Shown here one piece after another: positions 1 to 5,550 of a stretch of 10,509 nt of DNA. A program made the position numbers and the translations under genes. The notes beneath the pieces were generated by a model, which saw nothing but the letters and a program-made list of their open reading frames with translations, did no database searches and was not told the origin of the DNA. Numbering within the stretch: position 1 is the stretch's first letter; each line of letters opens with the position of its first letter. The stretch comes from CAZVXI01 sp964631295 (GTDB taxonomy: Bacteria; Planctomycetota; Phycisphaerae; Phycisphaerales; SM1A02), in assembly GCA_964631295.1 (NCBI GenBank), contig CAZVXI010000114.1:1-10509 (forward strand), written 5' to 3'.

Positions 1-46
1 CGGGTTAGCGGCCGCGAGTCTCAGAGTCTCACGAAAGGAGCCACAC

Positions 47-214
47 ATGCCCGGCGACATCGCCAAAGAGATCGACGCCCTGCAACACATGACCACCGGC
101 GAACTGGCCGAGCGGTACGAGCATCTGCACGGCCAGTCGGTCCACACGAGACATCGATCGTACCTGTCAATACCGTTATCAAGGAAGAGATTTGACAGTC
201 AGCCTCATGTTTGA
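47..214 (+). pseudogene. 5' fragment of a DUF2924 protein gene, truncated
   Basis: The ATG at 47 has a strong ribosome site (AAAGGAG at 34-40, 6 bases upstream). The first 40 residues resemble the N-terminus of the DUF2924 family as I know it: an acidic/basic start, the MTTGELAERYEHLHGQ segment, then HTRHRSYL. Full members usually continue with an Arg/Trp-rich stretch and run well beyond 100 residues. Here the similarity stops after codon 40, near base 166, and the frame ends 15 unrelated codons later at TGA 212-214. DUF2924 genes commonly sit just upstream of a large serine-recombinase gene. No recombinase is present here, so this is probably a remnant of a mobile or recombined segment. The family call is from memory of its N-terminal pattern; the function of DUF2924 is not established. 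Confidence 0.6.
164..198. repeat. Inverted repeat at the DUF2924 breakpoint
   Basis: CTGTCAA at 164-170 and TTGACAG at 192-198 are perfect 7-base inverted arms separated by 21 bases. The left arm coincides with the point where DUF2924 similarity is lost. A further TGACAG copy lies at 240-245. It could be a recombination-site remnant or chance; no target-site duplication or transposase is visible. Confidence 0.35.
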
Positions 215-328
215 AGCAATGTATCTTCGGATCTGTGCCTGACAGAAAGCTTTTTTGACGAGTTAGCGCAAAGTGTTCTTGTGTCTTTTCAGACATCGCA
301 CTCGATCCATCGGCATCAATGGCAATCA

Positions 329-1651
329 TCAGGTGCCCGCGCACTGGATCCTCTCGAATCCCACTTGAACCGCGTTGACGAGCGCATCGACATCGGTCTC
401 TGTCATAGGCGTGGAGAGCGTCGCCGAGCACGTATTGATCATCATGAAGCCCGCGTCAAAGAGATGGTCGAGCATCTGTGCTAGGCGATTCGTCTCTTGC
501 GGATCGAGGTATGCGTCCCTGTAGTTACGAGGCGACTGCGCCTTCATATGAATACGGAACATCGACCCGGTGCCGGTGACACACGCTGCGATACCAGTTG
601 TATGAATGGCTTCTTCGATGCGCTTGACTGTGCGTGTTGTCAAGTCGTTGAGTCGCTGCGTCGCTCTCTGGTCAAAGTGTTCCATCGCGATGAGTCCGGC
701 CGTCATCGAGATCGGATTTGCGGAAAACGTACCCGAAAGTGGATATCGCACGGCTGATGAGCGAGCATTCATAACATCCATGACTTCTGCACGGCCCGCA
801 ACCGCACCGATAGGAAAACCGCCGCCGATCATTTTGCCCATTGCCGTCAGGTCGGGTGTGATTCCATACCTCGACTGCAGGCCGCCATACTCCGAGCGAA
901 AAGTAATCACTTCATCGAGCGCAAGCAGGATGCCATGCTGTGTCGTCCACTCTCGGATTGCATTCACGAAACTCTGTTCAGCCGGCACCAATCCGGCGCG
1001 ATGGGGCATGAGGTCAAGCAGCACACATGCCAGTTCAGCCGCATGTTGATCGAGTATTGCAATTGCCTGATCGGCATCGTTCAGAGGAATCACGACGACA
1101 TCATCGAGAGCGGAAGCGGGTGTGCCATGCACCAGCGGAACACTGTGTGGCCGATGCGCTTCGCCCCACGATGCGGGATGCGGTGCCTGGCTGACTTCCG
1201 CATAATCATAACCGCCGTGATAGGTACCTTCGATCTTGGCAATTTTGGCTCGGCCTGTGTATGCACGCGATGCCTTGAGCATTGCCATGATTGCTTCTGT
1301 CCCGGAGTTGACGAAGCGTACCTTTTCAAACGACGGATTACGCGACACAAGATGCTCTGCAAAGCGGATCTCGATCTCAGTGGCAAGCGTGAACGCCGTT
1401 CCTCGCGCGAGTTGTTCGGTAACCGCTTCGATGATTGGCGGATAGGCGTGCCCATGAATCAGCGAGGCCATGTTGTTTGCGAAATCGATGCGCGACATAC
1501 CTTCGATGTCAACGATGTGGCAGCCACTTGCGTGCGACGCATATGTCGGGTGGGGATCGCGAAGAACCGTGTTGCGACTCACACCACCAGGCAACACCTT
1601 CAGTGCGCGGGCATAGAGATCAGCGCTGCGCGTATCGGTTTGTGTTATCAT
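329..1651 (-). CDS. Class III PLP aminotransferase, glutamate-1-semialdehyde-aminomutase-like (probable beta-amino acid aminotransferase)
   Basis: A 440-residue fold-type I PLP enzyme. Visible family marks are the phosphate-binding SGTEA at 116-120, a Tyr/His pair in GTYHGGY at 142-148, the PLP-ring aspartate in LDEV (Asp246), the Schiff-base lysine in AMGKMIGGG (Lys273), and GTFSANP at 307-313. The start was set at the ATG ending at 1651, not at an ATG 25 codons upstream, because GGAG lies 7 bases before it and the start falls one base after the stop of the CoA-transferase B gene (TGATATG). It closes a four-gene operon. The GSAM branch includes true hemL for tetrapyrrole synthesis and also beta-amino acid aminotransferases such as beta-phenylalanine aminotransferase. 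The neighbourhood (aminomutase plus CoA-transferase) argues for the second kind: conversion of a beta-amino acid to a 3-oxo acid. The substrate cannot be read from the sequence. Confidence 0.85.
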   Translation of the reverse strand: MITQTDTRSADLYARALKVLPGGVSRNTVLRDPHPTYASHASGCHIVDIEGMSRIDFANNMASLIHGHAYPPIIEAVTEQLARGTAFTLATEIEIRFAEHLVSRNPSFEKVRFVNSGTEAIMAMLKASRAYTGRAKIAKIEGTYHGGYDYAEVSQAPHPASWGEAHRPHSVPLVHGTPASALDDVVVIPLNDADQAIAILDQHAAELACVLLDLMPHRAGLVPAEQSFVNAIREWTTQHGILLALDEVITFRSEYGGLQSRYGITPDLTAMGKMIGGGFPIGAVAGRAEVMDVMNARSSAVRYPLSGTFSANPISMTAGLIAMEHFDQRATQRLNDLTTRTVKRIEEAIHTTGIAACVTGTGSMFRIHMKAQSPRNYRDAYLDPQETNRLAQMLDHLFDAGFMMINTCSATLSTPMTETDVDALVNAVQVGFERIQCAGT

Positions 1652-1652
1652 A

Positions 1653-2330
1653 TCAGATCTCCGCAGCACACTCGGTTGAGGTATGCAGTCGTGCGCCGGT
1701 TCGCTCGTGAAGATATTTGAAGTCAATACCCGGCGCGATTTCTCTCAGGCAGAATCCGTCGGACGTGATATCGATAACTGCAAGATCGGTGTATACGCGA
1801 TTCACAACGCCAAGCCCTGTAAGAGGAAAAGTGCATTGTTCCACAAGTTTCGGCTCTCCGTTCTTCGTGCAGTGCTGTGTGATCACATAAATTGACTTCA
1901 CGCCGGCAACCAGATCCATCGCGCCGCCGACTGCGGGAATCGCATCAGGCCCACCGACCGACCAGTTTGCAAGATCGCCATTGTGCGACACCTGCAATGC
2001 ACCAAGCACACACAAGTCGAGGTGACCGCCGCGAATCATCGCGAAGCTGTCGGATTGATGGAAATACGAGGCACCGGGATTGGCCGTCACTTGTCGCTTG
2101 CCTGCGTTGATCAACTCAGGGTCGCCCTCGCCCTCCGCAGGTGATGGCCCCATCCCCAGCAGCCCATTCTCGGTGTGATAGACAAGTTCTCGTCCCTCCG
2201 GCACGAACTTCGCGACGAGTTCGGGAATGCCGATGCCGAGGTTCACGTATGAACCATCTGGAATATCGAGCGCAACGCGTCGCGCCATCTCCTCGCGAGT
2301 CCACCCCGACTGTGTTGTCGAGTTCGTCAT
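1653..2330 (-). CDS. 3-oxoacid CoA-transferase, subunit B
   Basis: A 225-residue beta subunit of a family I CoA-transferase (AtoA/ScoB/PcaJ type), cytoplasmic, working as a heteromer with subunit A. The catalytic glutamate is Glu54 in HTENGLLGMGP, which forms the glutamyl-CoA thioester intermediate in this family. The G-rich NLGIGIPELV at 30-39 and the GGAMDLVAG and TKNGEPKLV stretches are also typical. The length is normal. The start ATG overlaps the stop of subunit A by ATGA and has GGGAG about 10 bases upstream. The stop is one base before the aminotransferase start. Known members move CoA from succinyl-CoA or acetyl-CoA onto acetoacetate, 3-oxoadipate or related 3-oxo acids. In this operon the acceptor is probably the 3-oxo acid made by the aminotransferase, which is an inference. 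Confidence 0.92.
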   Translation of the reverse strand: MTNSTTQSGWTREEMARRVALDIPDGSYVNLGIGIPELVAKFVPEGRELVYHTENGLLGMGPSPAEGEGDPELINAGKRQVTANPGASYFHQSDSFAMIRGGHLDLCVLGALQVSHNGDLANWSVGGPDAIPAVGGAMDLVAGVKSIYVITQHCTKNGEPKLVEQCTFPLTGLGVVNRVYTDLAVIDITSDGFCLREIAPGIDFKYLHERTGARLHTSTECAAEI

Positions 2331-3037
2331 GGGTACGTTGCTCCCGCTGCTACGAGTTGCGACTCATGCGCCGGACAACTGACTTGCGTTACACGGTCGA
2401 CGAAGATTCCAGGCGTCACCACGTGTTCCGGATCAAGCGTACCGGCAGCGACAATATTCCTCGCCTGCACAATTGTCGTGCGTCCGGCCATTGCCATTAT
2501 GGGAGAGAAGTTGCGCGCAGTCTTGTTGTAAACAAGGTTGCCGTGCGCATCAGCGGTGTGCGCTTTGATGAGCGCAAAATCTGCGGTGATGCCATGCTCG
2601 AGGATACAGTCGCGATTGTCAATGCGACGGCGTTCCTTGCCCTCGCCGAGTGGTGTTCCAACAGCAGTGGGGGTGTAGAACGCCGGAATCCCTGCACCGC
2701 CGGCGCGGATTCGTTCGGCAAGCGTCCCCTGCGGCACGAGCTCGAGTTCGGTGAATCCGCTGCGATACAGTTCGGGGAAGACCGTCGAGTTTGCAGTTCG
2801 CGGGAATGAGCAGATAACTTTCGTTACCTGCTTTGCCTTCAGCAATGCTGCCAATCCGACTTCACCACTGCCGCAGTTGTTACTGATCACTGTCAGATCA
2901 CGCGCTCCCCGGTCGATCAGCGCGTGAATCAGTTCGATCGGGCTGCCGGCTTCGCCAAATCCGCCGATCAGCACGGTCGCGCCGTCAAAGATATCTTCGA
3001 CGGCATCAGCAGTGCAGGCGACGCGTTTGTCAATCAT
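2327..3037 (-). CDS. 3-oxoacid CoA-transferase, subunit A
   Basis: A 236-residue alpha subunit partner of the gene that follows it (AtoD/ScoA/PcaI type). Diagnostic stretches are IGGFGEAGSP at 24-33 (the usual GGFG.xG.P signature), VPQGTLAERIRAGGAGIPAF at 101-120, TPTAVGTPLGEGK at 122-134, and NLVYNKTARNFSP at 167-179. The length is normal for a separate subunit. It overlaps the upstream aminomutase gene and the downstream subunit B gene by four bases each (ATGA), so translation is probably coupled; no strong ribosome site of its own is visible. Together A and B would activate a 3-oxo acid as its CoA thioester, ready for thiolytic cleavage. No thiolase is present in this window. Confidence 0.92.
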   Translation of the reverse strand: MIDKRVACTADAVEDIFDGATVLIGGFGEAGSPIELIHALIDRGARDLTVISNNCGSGEVGLAALLKAKQVTKVICSFPRTANSTVFPELYRSGFTELELVPQGTLAERIRAGGAGIPAFYTPTAVGTPLGEGKERRRIDNRDCILEHGITADFALIKAHTADAHGNLVYNKTARNFSPIMAMAGRTTIVQARNIVAAGTLDPEHVVTPGIFVDRVTQVSCPAHESQLVAAGATYP

Positions 3038-4491
3038 GGGCAGCAGCCGCCGGTTGCCGGGATTGAAGTTGTCGTGAGCCCTGCTTTCTTCACGCGATCG
3101 TAATCGTACAGGCCAGCTTCATCGAACAGGACGCGGTCATCGTATCCATCGAACCACACTGCTTCGGGATTGCGGCCGACAATGCAGACTTTGCCACGGT
3201 CGGGCGCACTGCCTGCATTGCGCAGGATCTTGAAGATGACAACGCCGTTTTCAGCGCCTGCGAGTCCGGGGATGCCCTCGTTGGTGACGGCATTGACTTC
3301 GGTCTTGCCCTTGTAGTGCGTGATCGACAGCCGCGCATGATTCTCGATGCCGGACAGTCCCTTCTGCGATTCGTTGAGTACCTGCCAGGCGCGCTCGATC
3401 GGCACGTTAAATGCGCGATATGCGACAATGTCTCGGCCACAGAAGAAGTAGTGATTCTCAGCACCAGCGCGTTTGAGTTCGCGCTGCATGATTCGAAGTG
3501 CATCGGGGTCATCGTTGATGTCGCGGATGATCGGCGACTGATTCTCAACGGTCAGCCATCCACGCGAAACAAGGCCCCGCATCGCACGGTTGGTGTCCGG
3601 CACCCACTGTTTGAAACCCTGCGAATCTTCAACGTAGTTGCCCTCTTCATCTTTCTGAAGGAACTCGTCGGGATGATTGAAGTGGACCATCATGTGCAGG
3701 CCGACCTGCGGGTAGGTCTCGTGGAATCGGTCGAGCATGGTGAGGAAGGCATCGTCGAATCGCTTCGGATAGAACGCCATCTCCTTTGTGCCGATGCGGA
3801 TTGACTCCACGTCGGCTTCAGCAAGCGCAGCGAGCCATGCGGCGATCTTCGAGTTGGTCAGCACCATCGGGTCGCCGCCAGAAAGCAGAATCTCGCGCAG
3901 CTTCTCGCGGCCAGTGTCCGGATGCACGCCGCCGTTGCGTTCGACAATCTCATTGTGCTCGCGGATGTACGCCGTGATATCCGGGATCTTTGCGAGCCCT
4001 TTCTTCGCGACCGTGCCGTCCTGGCGTTCGATTTCCTTGCGGGCGATCAGTTCCTCGCGGTAGCAGAAGCGACAGTGCGATGAGCATGTCGAAACGACAT
4101 ACATCAGGCCCATCTCGTATTTGTGGAGCAAGCCTTCGACGGGGCTGTAATCCATCTGGTAGCCGGGGTCTTCAGAACCCTGAAGGTCGTTGGTCTCTGC
4201 CGGGCTTGCTTTGACGATGCGACGCAATGGTTCGCTGCGCCGCGCGAGATCGTGGTAGTGTCGCGTGACCTTTACAGGCATGCGCTTCTCCACGTCGCGT
4301 TCAGTGTCCTTCAGCACGCGCAGTTGCACGACTTCGTCGTCTTGGTAGAAGTCCTGCATGTCCTCCGGCGCCTTCTCATTAAAGAAGGGGGCGAGGCCAT
4401 TGATGATCTCCCGCTGGTGCTTGGTGTCCTCAACGGCATCGAGGAACGCCTTCTCCTGGTCGGTATGGACGTAGTCGGCTTTCTTGATCAC
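3034..4491 (-). CDS. kamA: Lysine-2,3-aminomutase-family radical SAM/PLP enzyme (KamA-like)
   Basis: A 485-residue radical SAM enzyme, first gene of the operon. The [4Fe-4S]/SAM motif is CSSHCRFC (Cys136, Cys140, Cys143). Arg145 sits where lysine aminomutase has the arginine that binds the substrate carboxylate. LLSGGDPM at 202-209 is the SAM-binding GGD region, HFNHPDE at 270-276 and ENQSPIIRDIND at 316-327 match the family, and Lys396 in HYKGKTEV is the best candidate for the PLP lysine. The length exceeds EpmB and fits the full aminomutase fold plus an N-terminal extension; the C-terminus ends in GGCCP. The start is GTG, with GGAG 8 bases upstream. Family members interchange the alpha-amino group and a beta hydrogen of lysine, glutamate, arginine and other amino acids. 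By ungapped eye alignment, the two side-chain-binding aspartates of clostridial lysine aminomutase are replaced here, so lysine as substrate is not assured. The gene symbol denotes the family. Confidence 0.85.
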   Translation of the reverse strand: MIKKADYVHTDQEKAFLDAVEDTKHQREIINGLAPFFNEKAPEDMQDFYQDDEVVQLRVLKDTERDVEKRMPVKVTRHYHDLARRSEPLRRIVKASPAETNDLQGSEDPGYQMDYSPVEGLLHKYEMGLMYVVSTCSSHCRFCYREELIARKEIERQDGTVAKKGLAKIPDITAYIREHNEIVERNGGVHPDTGREKLREILLSGGDPMVLTNSKIAAWLAALAEADVESIRIGTKEMAFYPKRFDDAFLTMLDRFHETYPQVGLHMMVHFNHPDEFLQKDEEGNYVEDSQGFKQWVPDTNRAMRGLVSRGWLTVENQSPIIRDINDDPDALRIMQRELKRAGAENHYFFCGRDIVAYRAFNVPIERAWQVLNESQKGLSGIENHARLSITHYKGKTEVNAVTNEGIPGLAGAENGVVIFKILRNAGSAPDRGKVCIVGRNPEAVWFDGYDDRVLFDEAGLYDYDRVKKAGLTTTSIPATGGCCP

Positions 4492-4521
4492 GTGCGAGAC
4501 TCCACTGAGGGCTCAGATTGG

Positions 4522-4554
4522 TGTCGGCCTTTGTAATTGGATATACAGCCGACA
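4522..4554. promoter_or_regulatory. Inverted repeat in the divergent promoter region
   Basis: TGTCGGC at 4522-4528 and GCCGACA at 4548-4554 are perfect 7-base arms around a 19-base AT-rich core, which includes TATACA at 4542-4547. That hexamer is a plausible -10 for the RpiR gene, with TTGGTG at 4518-4523 as its -35 (18-base spacer). The repeat would bracket the promoter, as an operator or DNA-looping site might. Inference only. Confidence 0.4.
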
Positions 4555-4556
4555 TG

Positions 4557-4569
4557 TGTTACTGTAACA
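4557..4569. promoter_or_regulatory. Palindromic operator candidate for the RpiR-family regulator
   Basis: TGTTAC-T-GTAACA is a perfect 6-base palindrome around one central base, and two more flanking pairs (4554/4572, 4555/4571) extend it. It lies between the two divergent genes, 22 bases before the TTG start of the regulator and just after its proposed -10. On the minus strand the same site covers TTACAG, a possible -35 for the operon, followed after 16 bases by TATATC. Binding here could repress both directions. The best-known RpiR-family sites, such as that of HexR, are also inverted repeats with TGTA/TTACA arms. Confidence 0.5.
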
Positions 4570-4591
4570 GATTGTCCAGCGGAGACCAGCC

Positions 4592-5470
4592 TTGTCAATC
4601 GAAGATCTGATTGCCGCTGCAAATGACCGGCTTACACCGACCGAACGGCGAATTGCCGAGGTTGTTACGGCCGATCCTTCGCTTCTGGCGTTTGGCACAG
4701 TTTCCGACCTTGCCGGAAAGGTATCGACCAGTCCACCTTCCATCGTCCGTTTTGCCACCAAGCTTGGCTTCGAGGGCTTCCGGGACCTCCAGACTCAGGC
4801 CCGAGAGGGCCTGTCGCGACAACTGGGAAGACCTGGCGAGCGGGTTCGTCACCCGCAGGACTCCCTCGCCCCGATCCAGGTCGGAATAGAGGATGCCATC
4901 CACGCTACGTTCGAGGCATTGTCACAGCAGACGTTGCGGTCGCTGGCCGCGCCGATCGTCGCTGCCCGGTCGGTATGGATCCTCTCTGGTGAGACCTCTC
5001 GCGGCGGCGCGCACGCGCTGCACAGTGGCCTCGCGATGGTGCGGCCTCACGTGGTGCTTGTCGATGAACACGAGACCGGCCGCGATCTCAGCGATGCCTC
5101 ATCCGACGATGCTGCGGTTGTGTTCGACTTCGCCCGGTATCGCCGGTCGTCAATCACCGCGGCTCGCCTGCTTGCAGATATCGGCGTGCACATCGTGGCG
5201 ATGACGGATGGCCCGCTCTCACCACTTTCATCGCTCACGCGGACATGGTGCGGGCTTGACATTCCAGCGGTTGGCCCGTTCGACAGTTCAGTGCCCGCGG
5301 TGCTTGCTGCCGAGTTGCTGGTTGCCGAGGTCGTCCGTCAACTTGGCGATGCTGCACGCGAGCGCATCGACCAACTCGAGATGCTCTGGGAAGCCACCGG
5401 AACGTTCCTCGAATACAGCCCGCGCTCAGACAAGCGCATGCACAAGCGACCTCGCACGCGGCGCGTTTGA
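4592..5470 (+). CDS. MurR/RpiR-family transcriptional regulator (HTH plus SIS domain)
   Basis: A 292-residue regulator. Residues 10-75 form the HTH_6 domain (LTPTERRIAEVV, then VSDLAGKVSTSPPSIVRFATKLGFEGFRDL). Residues of about 120-250 form a SIS (sugar isomerase) fold, where family members usually bind a phosphorylated sugar; VWILSGETSRGGAH at 128-141 is the probable phosphate-loop strand. The start is TTG at 4592, chosen because GGAG sits 7 bases before it and the HTH begins directly after. The Arg/Lys-rich C-terminal tail (278-292) is unusual and probably disordered. It is transcribed away from the aminomutase operon, 100 bases apart, an arrangement typical of a local regulator. A SIS regulator for amino-acid breakdown is less common than for sugars, so the effector is open. 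Confidence 0.87.
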   Translation: MSIEDLIAAANDRLTPTERRIAEVVTADPSLLAFGTVSDLAGKVSTSPPSIVRFATKLGFEGFRDLQTQAREGLSRQLGRPGERVRHPQDSLAPIQVGIEDAIHATFEALSQQTLRSLAAPIVAARSVWILSGETSRGGAHALHSGLAMVRPHVVLVDEHETGRDLSDASSDDAAVVFDFARYRRSSITAARLLADIGVHIVAMTDGPLSPLSSLTRTWCGLDIPAVGPFDSSVPAVLAAELLVAEVVRQLGDAARERIDQLEMLWEATGTFLEYSPRSDKRMHKRPRTRRV

Positions 5471-5481
5471 GTTCAATGAAA

Positions 5482-5510
5482 GCCGCCGCCCTCATCAGGA
5501 GAGCGGCGGC
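5482..5510. terminator. GC-rich hairpin between convergent genes
   Basis: GCCGCCGC at 5482-5489 pairs perfectly with GCGGCGGC at 5503-5510. An inner CCT/AGG pairing can close the loop to CATC. It sits 11 bases after the stop of the RpiR gene and about 40 bases after the stop of the convergent FG-GAP gene. The downstream T tract is weak on either strand, so it may be a poorly U-rich or bidirectional terminator. Confidence 0.55.
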
Positions 5511-5550
5511 CGAAACTTCGTCAAATACACATGTCACTCGCTCGCGCGCA

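Noticed and set aside
232..256. TCTGT/ACAGA stem followed by six T on the plus strand as an intrinsic terminator
   Set aside because: The stem is short and AT-rich, and no intact plus-strand gene ends nearby; the T run alone is weak support.
282..295. TGTCT/AGACA hairpin as a terminator for the minus-strand operon
   Set aside because: On the operon strand the stem has only 5 pairs with a GAAA loop and no T tract follows.
935..1720. 261-codon plus-strand open frame
   Set aside because: Antisense to the aminotransferase gene, Cys/Arg-rich, no family pattern.
2141..2809. 222-codon plus-strand open frame
   Set aside because: Antisense to the two CoA-transferase genes, which are certain from their motifs.
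3034..4491. EpmB, the EF-P lysine 2,3-aminomutase
   Set aside because: The protein is much longer than EpmB, has the C-terminal aminomutase part, and sits in a catabolic operon without an EF-P or EpmA gene.
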